DNA of 64,000 bases. It comes from Legionella quateirensis. Lineage in GTDB: Bacteria > Pseudomonadota > Gammaproteobacteria > Legionellales > Legionellaceae. The stretch lies in contig NZ_LNYR01000006.1 of NCBI RefSeq assembly GCF_001467955.1, positions 250,253 to 314,252 of the forward strand, in the 5' to 3' direction. A program made the position numbers and the translations under genes. The notes below the pieces were generated by a model. It made no database searches and was not told the DNA's origin. It saw only the letters and a program-made list of their open reading frames with translations. Shown here in pieces: positions 25,695 to 36,730 of the stretch (position 1 is its first letter; the number at the start of each line of letters is the position of its first letter).

Positions 25695-27716
25695 CTATTC
25701 AGACTGAATGCCATTATGTCTGAGTAAGGCATCTACTGTTGCAGCACGTCCTCTAAATTCCTTGTAGGCTGATGCAGCTTTTTTGGATCCGCCTACTTCC
25801 AGAATAAATTTCAGGAAATCATGGCCTGTTTTAGGATTGAATATCCCCTCCTCTTCAAAACGGGAGAACGCATCACTGGATAATACTTCAGCCCAACTGT
25901 AACTGTAGTAACCTGCAGCATAGCCGCCACTGAATATATGGCTGAAGCTGTGCTGAAACCGATTATAAGGAGCAATGGGAATGATATTCGTTTTGCGACG
26001 CACATCAGCAAGAACATCGGCTACCAAAGTATTCGTATTCGCTTTAAATTCTTGATGAATACGAAAATCAAACAAAGAAAATTCCATTTGTCTTAACATA
26101 GCCATAGCCGTTTGAAAGTTTTTTGCGGCCAACAAGCGCTCAAATAATGAAACCGGGAGGGGCTCACCTGTATCTGCATGGGATGTTAATAAAGAGAGAG
26201 CACTCTGCTCCCAACACCAATTTTCAAAAAACTGGCTGGGTAATTCAACCGCATCCCATTCCACGCCATTAATACCAGAAGCACTTAAGTAATCCACTTG
26301 AGTCAAAAGATGATGCAAGCAATGACCAAACTCATGAAACAGAGTAATGACTTCGTCATGGGACAAAGTTGCTGGTTTATTAGCTGAGGTTTTTGCAAAA
26401 TTACAAGTCAATGTAGCAATCGGAAGTTGCACAGTTCCATCTTCCAGCCTTCGTCTGCTTTGCAATGAATCCATCCACGCCCCACCGCGCTTATTAGGTC
26501 TGGCATATAAATCGGTATATACGTAACCGCGTACCTGATTGTGTTCATCAATTACACCGAAACATTGTACGTCTTTATGCCAAACATCAACACCTGGAAT
26601 TTCTTCTATAGTCATTCCATAGAGCTTTTTGACTATAGTAAATAAACCTTGCATCACTTTAGGTTGAGGAAAATAAGGACGTAATTCTTCTTGAGATAAA
26701 GTAAAGAGATCCTGTCTTCTTTTCTCAGATAAAAAAGCCACATCCCAGGGTTTCACTGGTGCCAGATCAAATTGTTCCGCAGCAAACTGTTCTAATTGAG
26801 CAAACTCATGCTGAGCCTGCTTTCGAGCTTTATCAATCAAATCGGTCATAAATTCAACAACCTGACTGGTTGATTCAGCCATTTTAGTCGCCAGGGAGAG
26901 TTCTGCATAATTATTAAATCCGAGGAGTTGGGCTTTTTCATGACGTAATGCCAATTGCTCGTTGATCAAATCAGTATTATCAAAGGATCCGGCATTCGGC
27001 CCCTGATCCGACGCTCTCGTTATATAAGCTTGATAAATCTCTTCACGTAAGGCTCTATCCTGTGCATGCGTAATCACCGCTTGAAAGCAAGGATACTCAA
27101 GAGTCAGGACATATCCTTCCAGACCTTTTTCAACAGCCAGTTCCCTTGCGGTATTCATGGCATGATCTGGCAATCCCGCCAATCGATTGGCATCAGTGAT
27201 GTGTATAGTAAATGCCTGAGTTGCATCCAGTACATTATTACCAAACTGATTTGACAATTCTGCTAACCGTGCCTGAATCGCTTCAAAACGTTTTTTATCT
27301 TCCTTGGATAGAGCAACACCAGACAACTCAAAATCAAGTAGGCTGTCCTCAATAATTTTTTGTTGCGCCGGATTTAAATGATGTTTGTCTATGGATTTAA
27401 TTGCTTCATATAACTCATGATTATGACCTATAGCTGCTTCATAGGCAGACAATAAGGGCAAACACGCATCATAACATTCACGTAAAGCCTTGGAATCCAT
27501 CACTCCATGAAGATGGGACATAGGCGACCAGAATCGCTCCAGGGAATCAGCCAAATCATCCAGGGGATACATCAGATTGTCCCAGGTGTACTGTTGATTT
27601 TCCTTGAGTACCGTATCTATTTGTTCCAAATGACCTTTTAATAATGCTTCCAGATGAGTCTTGAATCCGGCAACGTCTATATGACTAAATTGTGGCAATC
27701 CAATTGGCGATGACAT
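25695..27716 (-). CDS. prlC: oligopeptidase A (M3 metallopeptidase)
   Basis: 673 residues from the ATG at 27716 (MSSPIGLPQFSHI), the usual length for PrlC; an in-frame ATG at 27758 would add 14 untypical residues. The thimet-oligopeptidase zinc motif is complete as FHEFGHCLHHLL near residue 460, followed by the third ligand region (GVEWDAVELPSQFFENWCWE). The C-terminal HSFSHIFSGGYAAGYYSY block is intact. It degrades peptides in the cytosol, including cleaved signal peptides. It lies 59 bases downstream of a membrane-protein gene. Confidence 0.96.
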   Translation of the reverse strand: MSSPIGLPQFSHIDVAGFKTHLEALLKGHLEQIDTVLKENQQYTWDNLMYPLDDLADSLERFWSPMSHLHGVMDSKALRECYDACLPLLSAYEAAIGHNHELYEAIKSIDKHHLNPAQQKIIEDSLLDFELSGVALSKEDKKRFEAIQARLAELSNQFGNNVLDATQAFTIHITDANRLAGLPDHAMNTARELAVEKGLEGYVLTLEYPCFQAVITHAQDRALREEIYQAYITRASDQGPNAGSFDNTDLINEQLALRHEKAQLLGFNNYAELSLATKMAESTSQVVEFMTDLIDKARKQAQHEFAQLEQFAAEQFDLAPVKPWDVAFLSEKRRQDLFTLSQEELRPYFPQPKVMQGLFTIVKKLYGMTIEEIPGVDVWHKDVQCFGVIDEHNQVRGYVYTDLYARPNKRGGAWMDSLQSRRRLEDGTVQLPIATLTCNFAKTSANKPATLSHDEVITLFHEFGHCLHHLLTQVDYLSASGINGVEWDAVELPSQFFENWCWEQSALSLLTSHADTGEPLPVSLFERLLAAKNFQTAMAMLRQMEFSLFDFRIHQEFKANTNTLVADVLADVRRKTNIIPIAPYNRFQHSFSHIFSGGYAAGYYSYSWAEVLSSDAFSRFEEEGIFNPKTGHDFLKFILEVGGSKKAASAYKEFRGRAATVDALLRHNGIQSE

Positions 27717-27775
27717 GTTATACCCTGATCTGATAATTAATGCGTGAAAGCATAGCATATCAATTGATTAACACT

Positions 27776-29101
27776 CTATCCACAATTCAATAAAGTATGA
27801 CCATCTTCTGGAGGTTCGAGTGAATCTTCCGGAGCAACATCAGGCTTAAGCTGCTCATTATTTTTCCTGGCAAACATTCCGAACTGAACAACGCCGGAAG
27901 GCTTTTCAACAGTATCATTTGGTCGGTACTGTTCTACGTTGCGGGTTAATACAAAAGTAGCCACCCAAATCGCAATTAATAATACAGCGCCAATAAAAGG
28001 AAGAACAGGGTTTACAGCCAGAACAGGAATAGCAAGACACATGGCTAAAAATATGGCCAGGGTACCCGCAAGACTCAAACCTAAACGCATTTTTTCAAAT
28101 TCAATCCGATGATTGATGTAATTCTGATACTCTTTAATGGCCTTTTTGTGTTCTTCATCATCTGTTGCACGAAACATCTCTTTGTATTCATCTTGCAATT
28201 TATAGAGTCGGTTTAATTCGATGTAGGTTCTTAAACTCGCATTCGCAATATCAAAAGCAAAAGCAAACAAAGTGAAGTATATGGATAACGGTGCTAAAGT
28301 TCCTATCAAGACAAAACAATTAAGCAATCCCACACTGACCCAGACCAGATCGTTGCCTAACTCAAACCAACGGCGTTGTAATTGAGCCTGAAGACGAACA
28401 TACCAATCTAGTGCTTTTTCTTTATCATCCATGTCTGGCCATGAAATGGTATGTTTCACGATTAAAAAAAGATTAGTGGTTAAACGTGGAATAAAGAAGC
28501 ACCAGGCAAGATAAGCAAAAAAAGGATTCGTATATTGATCCATGAGTCCGACAAAATTTCTGTATGTCGCTGACCCTGTACCTACAAGATCTAAAAAATT
28601 CAATACCCGTTTGGTACGGGTAACAAGGAGCCTGAACCAATTAATCTGTGCTGTATTATCCCGAATGTATTGAGTCAAGGAGAATTCAGGTTGACAGGGT
28701 TCGATAATAGAATTTCTGAGGGGAAACTTCATTCCTGCCATTTCTTCAAGCAGAGTTCTATACACCTGTTGATGGCGCCGTAATCTCACAACTTCACGAG
28801 GAACAATCAGATAATGCAAATGAACCTGCTCTAATAATTCAGCAAGCATTAAGGCAGACTGTAATTGCTCAATTACCTGATCCTGACTGATTTGATTTGG
28901 ATAAGAAAAATTATGCCGGATCTGATGACATAAAATGCTGTATTCCATATTTAAAAGAGGATGATTAAGAACAATTTTCTTATAAAAATCGGGGCCAAGA
29001 AGCTTGATATGTTCATCAAATGACCATTGCAGGGAATTACTTTCTGCCATTTGAGGCAAATCTGGGAAACTGCTTCTTAAATGCAAGATAACTGGAGTCA
29101 T
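27776..29101 (-). CDS. conserved multi-pass membrane protein
   Basis: I start at 29101 because CAGGAAATC precedes that ATG; the longer frame to 29215 adds 38 residues unlikely to be translated. About 441 residues. The N-terminal 190 are soluble and helical. Four to five membrane segments follow (for example FFAYLAWCFFIPRLTTNLFLIV, VSVGLLNCFVLIGTLAPLSIYFTLFAFAF, LSLAGTLAIFLAMCLAIPVLAV, LPFIGAVLLIAIWVATFVL). A charged coil at about 300-350 (YKEMFRATDDEEHKKAIKEYQNY) separates two of the pairs. I do not know its function; the position between prlC and tkt suggests a core Legionella gene. Confidence 0.7.
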   Translation of the reverse strand: MTPVILHLRSSFPDLPQMAESNSLQWSFDEHIKLLGPDFYKKIVLNHPLLNMEYSILCHQIRHNFSYPNQISQDQVIEQLQSALMLAELLEQVHLHYLIVPREVVRLRRHQQVYRTLLEEMAGMKFPLRNSIIEPCQPEFSLTQYIRDNTAQINWFRLLVTRTKRVLNFLDLVGTGSATYRNFVGLMDQYTNPFFAYLAWCFFIPRLTTNLFLIVKHTISWPDMDDKEKALDWYVRLQAQLQRRWFELGNDLVWVSVGLLNCFVLIGTLAPLSIYFTLFAFAFDIANASLRTYIELNRLYKLQDEYKEMFRATDDEEHKKAIKEYQNYINHRIEFEKMRLGLSLAGTLAIFLAMCLAIPVLAVNPVLPFIGAVLLIAIWVATFVLTRNVEQYRPNDTVEKPSGVVQFGMFARKNNEQLKPDVAPEDSLEPPEDGHTLLNCG

Positions 29102-29361
29102 GATTTCCTGAAAATATCTATTGGATATCAAATTAGTTTCTTTTTGGCCTGAATCATTTAGTGCTATGTAGAAAAATCCCGTTTTATATCTGAAAGGATA
29201 CAAAAACAGGCACATTATGCCAATAAATAAACAATAAGTAAAATTTTAAAAACATTAAAGTATGGAATTTACATTAGTTACAACTAAAAATGAATGGTCT
29301 TCTTGCTGATTTATGCCTTCTGAGCGACAATAGCGCCTCAGTTAAATGCATAAGAGTTCGC

Positions 29362-31368
29362 ATGAATCTTTCCAAAGAATTAGCTAATGCCGTGCGCATA
29401 TTAAGTGTTGATGCCGTAAACCAGGCTCAATCGGGTCATCCTGGAATGCCATTAGGTATGGCAGATATCGCAACCGTGTTATGGAAAAAATTCTTAAAAT
29501 ATAATCCCAAGAATCCGCAATGGTTTAACAGAGACCGTTTCGTATTATCCAATGGTCACGGCTCAATGCTGCTCTACTCCCTTCTTCATCTGACAGGGTA
29601 TAATTTATCCATTGAAGAACTTAAAAATTTCCGTCAATTAAACTCTAAAACACCGGGTCACCCGGAACAAGGACATACCCCTGGGGTAGAAACGACAACA
29701 GGACCATTAGGTCAAGGTTTGGCTAATTCCGTTGGTATGGCCTTGGCTGAAAAAATACTATCAAGTCAATTTAATCGCGAGCGATTTGAACTGGTAGATC
29801 ATTATACTTATTCTTTTGTTGGTGACGGCTGTCTGATGGAAGGTATTTCACATGAAGCCTGTTCATTAGCAGGAACCTTGAAACTCGGAAAACTGATAGT
29901 ATTTTATGACGACAATGGAATTTCCATTGATGGTAAAGTTGAATCCTGGTTTACCGATGATACAGCGTCCCGTTTTAAAGCATATAACTGGCATGTAATT
30001 GAGGCTGTTGATGGTCACGATATGAACGCCATAGAACGGGCGATTATTGAAGCCCGAGCGAATAAAACACAACCCACTCTAATCATGTGCAAAACGATCA
30101 TTGGACTTGGGTCTTCCGTTGCCGGAAGTGAAAAATCACACGGCTCTCCACTAAGTGCGGATGATATTCTCAGTGTAAGAAAGTTTTTTAACTGGCCTCA
30201 TGCTCCTTTTGTCATTCCTGACTCTATTGCGCATCAATGGAATCATATAGAACAAGGTGAAAAGGAAGAGCAACAATGGTTGCAACTGCAACATGAATAT
30301 CAGCAATGTTATCCTGAAGAACACTTTGAATTTTTACGCCGTATTAATGGGGATTTACCCGATAACTGGCAAGAAGCCTCAGCCGCATTCGTCAATCAAT
30401 GCCGCACCAATGAAAAAGCCATAGCCACAAGAAAGGCATCACAACAGTGCATAGAATATTTTGCCGCTTTATTACCAGAAATGTTTGGAGGCTCGGCAGA
30501 TCTGACCGGGTCCAATAATACCGATTGGTCAGGAAGCAAAGCAATAACGACAAAGGATTATTCTGGTAACTATCTCTATTATGGAGTTCGAGAATTTGCA
30601 ATGGCGGCTATTATGAATGGTTTTGCTGTTCATGGTGGATTCATACCGTACGGAGGGACCTTCCTGGTATTTTCGGATTATGCTCGAAATGCCGTTCGCC
30701 TTAGCGCCTTAATGAAACAACGTGTGATTTACGTATTTACACATGATTCAATAGGACTGGGAGAGGATGGTCCAACCCATCAACCTGTAGAGCATGCCGC
30801 AATGTTACGAATGACTCCAGGCATGACTGTTTGGCGACCCGCAGATTTAATGGAAACGGCTGTTGCCTGGCAACACTCTTTAGAGCATCATAATGGACCG
30901 GCATCTTTACTGCTTTCTCGACAAAATCTACCAGCCCTGCCACACAGTGAGAATGCTGCCGAATTAATAAAAAAAGGCGGGTACATAATTAAAGATTGCG
31001 CAGGTAAGCCTGACGCGTTATTAATAGCAACCGGTTCAGAAGTGCAGCTGGCCATTCAAGCTGCTGAGCAGGTTAAGTCCAAAGGACTAAAAGTAAGAGT
31101 AGTATCCATGCCTTGTGGCGAGCTGTTTTTAGCTCAGGATGCTGCTTATAAAAATCAGGTATTACCCAATGAGGTTCGGATCCGTATAGCAATTGAAGCT
31201 GCAAGTACTGCGTACTGGTATCAATTTGTTGGTCTGGATGGAGCGGTGATAGGTCTTGATAGTTTTGGTGTTTCTGCGCCAGCTGCACAAGCTTATGACT
31301 TTCTGGGAATTACCATAGAACATATAACGAATACATTGGACAGATTAACAAAACAAACACTTGTGTAA
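29362..31368 (+). CDS. tkt: transketolase
   Basis: 668 residues from the ATG at 29362 (MNLSKELANAVRIL), matching family length; the in-frame ATG at 29290 adds residues with no homology. Thiamine-diphosphate motif GDGCLMEGISHEACSLAGTLKLGKLIVFYDDN and the pyrimidine-domain VREFAMAAIMNG with H..DSIGLGEDGPTHQP are intact, as is HGSPLSADD. It transfers two-carbon units between sugar phosphates in the pentose phosphate pathway. It begins a co-directional run tkt-gap-pgk-pyk, with 78 bases before gap. Confidence 0.97.
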   Translation: MNLSKELANAVRILSVDAVNQAQSGHPGMPLGMADIATVLWKKFLKYNPKNPQWFNRDRFVLSNGHGSMLLYSLLHLTGYNLSIEELKNFRQLNSKTPGHPEQGHTPGVETTTGPLGQGLANSVGMALAEKILSSQFNRERFELVDHYTYSFVGDGCLMEGISHEACSLAGTLKLGKLIVFYDDNGISIDGKVESWFTDDTASRFKAYNWHVIEAVDGHDMNAIERAIIEARANKTQPTLIMCKTIIGLGSSVAGSEKSHGSPLSADDILSVRKFFNWPHAPFVIPDSIAHQWNHIEQGEKEEQQWLQLQHEYQQCYPEEHFEFLRRINGDLPDNWQEASAAFVNQCRTNEKAIATRKASQQCIEYFAALLPEMFGGSADLTGSNNTDWSGSKAITTKDYSGNYLYYGVREFAMAAIMNGFAVHGGFIPYGGTFLVFSDYARNAVRLSALMKQRVIYVFTHDSIGLGEDGPTHQPVEHAAMLRMTPGMTVWRPADLMETAVAWQHSLEHHNGPASLLLSRQNLPALPHSENAAELIKKGGYIIKDCAGKPDALLIATGSEVQLAIQAAEQVKSKGLKVRVVSMPCGELFLAQDAAYKNQVLPNEVRIRIAIEAASTAYWYQFVGLDGAVIGLDSFGVSAPAAQAYDFLGITIEHITNTLDRLTKQTLV

Positions 31369-31446
31369 CCCACACCTTTTAAACATCAAAAGGATATACT
31401 TGCCGCAAACAAGTATGAGTAGGGCACCTCAACTCGGAGAAGTAAC

Positions 31447-32439
31447 ATGGCAATACGAGTCGCAATTAATGGCTATGGCCGCATTGGTCGTTGCATTTTA
31501 AGATCGATTTTTGAATACAACAGACAGAATGAATTTGAAATCGTGGCTATCAATGATTTATCAGGTATTGATGTCACAGCTCATTTAACCCGTCATGATT
31601 CAACACATGGTCATTTCGGATCTGATGTATCAATCGAAGGCAATATGCTCGTCGTTGATGGGCACAATATCCAGGTCATCGCGGAACGCAATCCATTAAA
31701 TCTTCCCTGGAAGGATTTGAATGTTGATATTGTTTTTGAATGTACTGGTTTCTTTACCAATAGAGAAGCTGCCATGCAACATATTACTGCCGGAGCTAAA
31801 AAGGTACTGATTTCAGCACCTGGAAAAGGCGTTGATGCAACCGTAGTGTACGGTGTAAACCATCAGGTAATTAAAGCAAGTGATACTGTAGTTTCCAATG
31901 CTTCCTGTACCACTAACTGCCTGGCTCCGGTTGTAAAACCCTTAAATGATGGATTAGGTATAGAACACGGCTTGCTTAATACAGTCCATGCGTATACTAA
32001 AGATCAAATGTTGTTAGACGGCAGCCATAAAGATCTGCGTCGTGCACGTTCAGCTACTCAATCTATTATACCAACCAAAACTGGTGCTGCTGCTGCAGTA
32101 GGTCTTGTTTTACCTGAACTGGCCGGCAAACTGGATGGTTTTGCCATGCGTGTACCGGTTCTTAACGTTTCAGTAATTGACTTAACGTTTGTAGCGAAAC
32201 GTGAAACTACAGTTGAAGAAGTAAATAATCTTGTACGCCAGGCAAAAAGCCGAATTTTACAAATCAATGAAGACCCATTGGTTTCTTGTGATTTTAATCA
32301 CAATCCCGCATCATCAATTTTTGATGCAACTCAAACTAAAGTATTGGGTAACCTGGTAAAAGTAGTTGCCTGGTATGATAACGAGTGGGGATTCTCTAAT
32401 CGTATGATAGATACAGCACACCAAATGATGAATTGTTAA
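31447..32439 (+). CDS. gap: glyceraldehyde-3-phosphate dehydrogenase
   Basis: 330 residues. NAD-binding [14 protein letters not shown] at the N terminus and the catalytic [13 protein letters not shown] (Cys154) are intact, with the later His in [21 protein letters not shown]. It oxidises glyceraldehyde-3-phosphate to 1,3-bisphosphoglycerate. The neighbours pgk and pyk favour a glycolytic or gluconeogenic enzyme rather than erythrose-4-phosphate dehydrogenase, although some residues recall the latter. CGGAGAAGT precedes the start; pgk begins 10 bases after the stop. Confidence 0.95.
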   Translation: MAIRVAINGYGRIGRCILRSIFEYNRQNEFEIVAINDLSGIDVTAHLTRHDSTHGHFGSDVSIEGNMLVVDGHNIQVIAERNPLNLPWKDLNVDIVFECTGFFTNREAAMQHITAGAKKVLISAPGKGVDATVVYGVNHQVIKASDTVVSNASCTTNCLAPVVKPLNDGLGIEHGLLNTVHAYTKDQMLLDGSHKDLRRARSATQSIIPTKTGAAAAVGLVLPELAGKLDGFAMRVPVLNVSVIDLTFVAKRETTVEEVNNLVRQAKSRILQINEDPLVSCDFNHNPASSIFDATQTKVLGNLVKVVAWYDNEWGFSNRMIDTAHQMMNC

Positions 32440-32449
32440 AGGATAACGA

Positions 32450-33640
32450 ATGAATCTGATTAAAATGAGCGATATAGACCTTGCCGGTAAACGGGTTTTA
32501 ATTCGTGAAGATCTCAATGTGCCGATTAAAGATGGAATGATCACCAGTGACCAAAGATTGCGAGCAGCACTACCGACTTTAAAATCTGCGCTGGATGCAG
32601 GTGCAGCGGTAATGGTACTCTCGCACCTTGGCCGACCAGAAGAAGGTCGTTATGAGAAACGGTTCTCTTTACAGCCGGTTGCTGATTATTTAGAACAAAA
32701 TCTCGACTATCCTGTGCGGTTTGTCAGTGATTACCTTAACGGTATTGACATTAAACCCGGTGAATTAGTCATTTGTGAAAATGTACGGTTTAATCCAGGT
32801 GAAAAAAGCAATGATGAACATCTGGCAAAAAAATTAGCGAATCTTTGCGATGTGTTTGTCATGGATGCATTTGGAACTGCACATAGAGCCCAAGCGTCTA
32901 CTTACGGTGTAGCAAAATACGCACCAGTGGCTGCTGCTGGCCCACTATTAGTAAGAGAGCTGGAAGCGTTGCAACTGGTGCTCAAGAACCCCCAAAAACC
33001 CATTGTGGCTATAGTTGGAGGAGCAAAAGTATCCTCCAAACTGAGCTTATTGAAACAATTGGTAGGTATGGTGGATTATCTTATCCCCGGTGGCGGCATA
33101 GCGAATACTTTTCTGAAAGCACAGGGGTTTGAAATAGGTGTTTCTTTGTATGAGCCAGACCTGCTGGATGAAGCACGTCAGATTCTCAAACTTGCTGAAG
33201 AAAAAGGATGCAAAATTCCTCTGCCTACCGATGTGGTAGTTGGCAAAACATTCAGTGAAAACTGCCCTGCCTTTAATAAAACACTGGCTAATGTGGCTAC
33301 AGACGACATGATACTTGATATTGGCCCAATGACGGTCAGTGATTATGTCGATATTATTGATGAAGCAAAAACCATCATCTGGAATGGTCCGGTTGGCGTG
33401 TTTGAGTTTGCCCAGTTTGCATATGGAACCCGGGCTCTTGCCATTGCCATTGCAGAAAGTGATGCGTTTTCCATAGCGGGAGGTGGCGACACTTTGGCCG
33501 CAGTGGATCTCTATGATTTGAATAATCAAATTTCTTATATCTCCACTGGAGGTGGAGCATTTCTTGAGTGTCTGGAAGGGAAAACTCTGCCAGCAGTAGC
33601 CATTTTGCAGGAGCGGGCTAAAGATGTTACGACGAACTAA
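32450..33640 (+). CDS. pgk: phosphoglycerate kinase
   Basis: 396 residues with all family blocks: [69 protein letters not shown] and GGGDTLAAV. It makes ATP from 1,3-bisphosphoglycerate. AAAGGAT lies just before the ATG. Its 3' end overlaps pyk by 17 bases, so the two are translationally coupled. Confidence 0.97.
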   Translation: MNLIKMSDIDLAGKRVLIREDLNVPIKDGMITSDQRLRAALPTLKSALDAGAAVMVLSHLGRPEEGRYEKRFSLQPVADYLEQNLDYPVRFVSDYLNGIDIKPGELVICENVRFNPGEKSNDEHLAKKLANLCDVFVMDAFGTAHRAQASTYGVAKYAPVAAAGPLLVRELEALQLVLKNPQKPIVAIVGGAKVSSKLSLLKQLVGMVDYLIPGGGIANTFLKAQGFEIGVSLYEPDLLDEARQILKLAEEKGCKIPLPTDVVVGKTFSENCPAFNKTLANVATDDMILDIGPMTVSDYVDIIDEAKTIIWNGPVGVFEFAQFAYGTRALAIAIAESDAFSIAGGGDTLAAVDLYDLNNQISYISTGGGAFLECLEGKTLPAVAILQERAKDVTTN

Positions 33641-35051
33641 AATAGTAGCGACCCTTGGTCCAGCCAGTAAAGATCCCGTCACCTTGCGTGCAATGCTTGG
33701 TGCCGGGGTTGATGTGGTTCGGATTAATTTTTCACATGCTGATGCCTCAGCCATACAGCTTATTGCTCTCGTGCGAGAAATTGCCCAGGAAATGAATCAT
33801 CCCGTGGCCATTATGGCGGATTTACAAGGCCCTAAAATTCGAATTGGTCGTTTCAAAGATAAGTCCATTACTTTGGTTGATGGCCAGAGTTTTATTCTGG
33901 ATTGTCAATCCAAAGGGGAACTGGGTGATCTGCATGGAGTTTCAGTTGCTTATCCCAATCTGGCAGATGAACTGGATGCAGGCGATCATTTATTACTCAA
34001 TGACGGCTTAATTGAATTGGAAGTGACCGACATTGCTGGCTCAAAAATCCATTGCCACGTTATAGAAGGCGGCGTCCTCACCGATTTAAAAGGATTAAAT
34101 AGAAAAGGTGGCGGACTCGCTGCAAGAACCTTGACAGAGAAGGACGTCAACGATTTACGCACGGCAATTCAGGCAGAGGTAGATTATATTAGTTTATCCT
34201 TTGTAAAAGATGCCCAGGATATTCGGAATGCAAGGGCATTAATGACCGAATTTGGCGCTAAAATTACGCCTATAATTGCCAAGATTGAACGAACTGAAGC
34301 CCTGGATCATTTAACTGACATTATTCAGGAAGCAGATGCCATTATGGTAGCCAGAGGCGATCTGGGCGTAGAAGTTGGCGCAGCTGAAGTTCCAGCCATT
34401 CAAAAACACATGATTGAGCAAACCCGTCTTTTGGATAAAGTGGTAATCACTGCGACTCAAATGATGGAATCAATGATAACCAATCCTCAACCTACCCGCG
34501 CCGAAGTATCAGATGTAGCCAACGCTATATTGGATGGAACAGATGCTGTCATGCTCTCTGCCGAGACTGCAAGCGGACAATTTCCCATAAAAGTAATTAC
34601 CATGGTCAATAAAATTTGCTTAAGCGCTGAAAAGCACGCCAGTTTTTTTTATCATGCAGATCCTGAGTCATGTCACTATCAACGTGCTGATCAGGCCATT
34701 GCTATGGCAACCATGCACGCTGCTAATCACTTTCCGATCCAGGCAATCATTACTCTGACAGAATCCGGTGATACCGCTCTATGGATATCCCGACAACACA
34801 GTACCGTCCCTATTATCGCCGTATCTGCCAATAAGCGAACCGTGGGACGCTTATGTTTGGTTAATAATGTATATCCTATTTATCTTGATTATCATAATCT
34901 GGATCATCAAAACTTGAATCAACAAATTATTCAGGAGCTAGTCAAAACACAACTCATCGATAAAAATGGCTATGTGTTACTAACCCGAGGCAGAACTATT
35001 GGAACGCCTGGTGGAACTAATTGTATGGAACTAATTTCGGTTGAAATTTAA
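33624..35051 (+). CDS. pyk: pyruvate kinase
   Basis: 475 residues, usual length. [30 protein letters not shown], the catalytic block [15 protein letters not shown]...[15 protein letters not shown] and ATQMMESMI are intact. It converts phosphoenolpyruvate and ADP to pyruvate and ATP. It is the last gene of the glycolytic run and overlaps pgk by 17 bases. Confidence 0.97.
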   Translation: MLRRTKIVATLGPASKDPVTLRAMLGAGVDVVRINFSHADASAIQLIALVREIAQEMNHPVAIMADLQGPKIRIGRFKDKSITLVDGQSFILDCQSKGELGDLHGVSVAYPNLADELDAGDHLLLNDGLIELEVTDIAGSKIHCHVIEGGVLTDLKGLNRKGGGLAARTLTEKDVNDLRTAIQAEVDYISLSFVKDAQDIRNARALMTEFGAKITPIIAKIERTEALDHLTDIIQEADAIMVARGDLGVEVGAAEVPAIQKHMIEQTRLLDKVVITATQMMESMITNPQPTRAEVSDVANAILDGTDAVMLSAETASGQFPIKVITMVNKICLSAEKHASFFYHADPESCHYQRADQAIAMATMHAANHFPIQAIITLTESGDTALWISRQHSTVPIIAVSANKRTVGRLCLVNNVYPIYLDYHNLDHQNLNQQIIQELVKTQLIDKNGYVLLTRGRTIGTPGGTNCMELISVEI

Positions 35052-35100
35052 GCTTTAGTTAATTAAAGATAACTCCTTGTGGGATCATCTCTGAATCCCT

Positions 35101-35139
35101 GTTGTGTTTATGCGAGATCATCGGATCTCGCTATACAAC
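35101..35139 (+). terminator. strong hairpin after pyk
   Basis: GCGAGATC (35112-35119) pairs perfectly with GATCTCGC (35124-35131) around ATCG; an outer GTTGT/ACAAC pair (35101-35105, 35135-35139) may extend it. No T-run follows. Probably the end of the glycolytic transcript. The remaining spacer up to 35320 is AT-rich and without a gene. Confidence 0.5.
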
Positions 35140-35320
35140 TCCATTAATGACTGAAAAATTTTCTCGCCAATCATGAAACTCACAGTTCCTGATGAACATT
35201 CAATTAAAAAATGAGTGCATACCAATTTATCTTAATTTAACAATCCTATTTAGATTAAAATTTGAGCAAACAATTTTGGATTGACTATACTGAAATTAAT
35301 AGCCACCAAAAGAACATATC

Positions 35321-36577
35321 ATGGGAAAAACAATTGAGAAATCCTCTCCGCTCTACAAATTTCAGGAGAAATCAGCCTGGTTAGGTATCAATGAAAAACA
35401 ATATAAATTAATAGCTGAAGAACTAATTTTACTTAAGAAGAAAAATCCAGAAGCCGTAACCGAATTTTTAAAAAATGTGAGTGCATTTGATTATGTCAAA
35501 CTAAGCGAGGCTCATAACGATTTTATGAGTGAAACCCTATTGGATAAATCAGGCTGGTTAGGAGTGAGCGCAGAACAATATCAGGAGATAGCTAAAGGGC
35601 TAATTTCACTTAATAAGAAAAATCCCGAAGCAGTAACCGGGTTTTTAAAAAATGTGAGTGCATTTGATTATGTCAAACTAAGCGAGGCTCATAAGGATTT
35701 TATGAGTGAAACTATCTTCTCGTTAGATAAAGAAACGCAAAGTAATTACTTAAAAGCTTTGGATACATCAAAACATGGAACTTATAACATACTTACCCGT
35801 ATTCTTAATTTTATATCAATTAACTTCATTCATTTTTCTCAAACAGCCTTTGCAAAAAAAAGTAATTTACTGGATCCCTCTGGCGAATGTATGGGATTAA
35901 CGGGTACCTGGTTGGTTACCGATAAATTCCACAACAATTTACGCCAGGAGGTAAATAGTGGTGTGGACTACAGCGATATGCCCATGGTACGCCAGATCGC
36001 GTTTCTGCAAAGAAATACAGAAGTAAAGGAAAGACATAACGAGGCATTTAATGAAAAAAGGAAACCCTATACTGAGAAAACAAAATCAGAGATTGCTCAA
36101 AATATAGTTACAGATATAGTAGAAAACCCCCAAAAAGATCGTATCCAGTTCTTTATGAGGTGTCCAAAAGAAAATACTGGCCATACAACAGGCATGAGAA
36201 TCTCGCATCTGGAAGGTGGGCAGTTCAAACTGACTTACTACGATCCTAATTTTGGAGAAAAACGTTCCAGCGCCTTTAATAATGATGAAGATGGGCGCAT
36301 GAAAGCAGCACAATTCATAGAAAATGTCCTGGACTTTACTGAGACCTTATCTCTTAAATCAGAAAATGAGGTCCATGTATCTTATAATATTGCATCCAGA
36401 GCTGATTTGAAAAAGGATTTCGATAGAGACGCAAACCCTGGACCAGCAGAATGTAAGGAACATGCGGAATCAATTAAAGACAAATTACTCCATATGAAAC
36501 ATGATCATCAACAATCAAAAGAGAAAGAGAAAGATAAGACAGAGGAAGCTTCAGATTCAGCCGCTCCTGGACTTTAA
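35321..36577 (+). CDS. C58/YopT-like cysteine protease effector candidate with duplicated N-terminal unit
   Basis: 418 residues, no signal peptide. Residues 17-72 and 76-131 are near-identical copies (KNPEAVT.FLKNVSAFDYVKL, SEAH.DFMSET), period 59. Residues 180-360 show a papain-like arrangement: Cys190 in GECMGLTGTWL, His288 in GHTTGMRIS, Asp308 in YYDPNFGE. Cys, His and Asp in this order and context match the C58/YopT type. The tail is rich in Glu, Lys and Ser (EKEKDKTEEASDS), like the E-block that marks many Dot/Icm substrates. The gene stands alone between pyk and a VCBS gene, where L. pneumophila, as I recall, carries a different effector. I infer an injected protease; the substrate is unknown. 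Confidence 0.7.
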   Translation: MGKTIEKSSPLYKFQEKSAWLGINEKQYKLIAEELILLKKKNPEAVTEFLKNVSAFDYVKLSEAHNDFMSETLLDKSGWLGVSAEQYQEIAKGLISLNKKNPEAVTGFLKNVSAFDYVKLSEAHKDFMSETIFSLDKETQSNYLKALDTSKHGTYNILTRILNFISINFIHFSQTAFAKKSNLLDPSGECMGLTGTWLVTDKFHNNLRQEVNSGVDYSDMPMVRQIAFLQRNTEVKERHNEAFNEKRKPYTEKTKSEIAQNIVTDIVENPQKDRIQFFMRCPKENTGHTTGMRISHLEGGQFKLTYYDPNFGEKRSSAFNNDEDGRMKAAQFIENVLDFTETLSLKSENEVHVSYNIASRADLKKDFDRDANPGPAECKEHAESIKDKLLHMKHDHQQSKEKEKDKTEEASDSAAPGL

Positions 36578-36730
36578 TACATATCGATTTATGAATATAT
36601 TATTTCAGTTACATTAGAGGTTTTGACATTTTAACATAGCTCACCACCCTATGAAGTTTCATGGTTTCAGCATGAAATTTATAATTTTTTATACTATATT
36701 TTAATAAACGGACTAGCACGCGAGTTTAAA

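Noticed and set aside
31447..32439. Erythrose-4-phosphate dehydrogenase (epd) instead of gap
   Set aside because: Some residues fit Epd, but the tkt-gap-pgk-pyk order and THGHF region leave GAPDH as the simpler reading; it cannot be fully excluded.
33047..33754. Minus-strand frame of 235 codons opposite pgk and pyk
   Set aside because: Both plus-strand genes are certain; the reverse frame is a shadow.
35190..35320. PmrA-type direct repeat upstream of the C58-like gene
   Set aside because: CTTAATTT occurs once, but the second half-site at the right spacing is absent.
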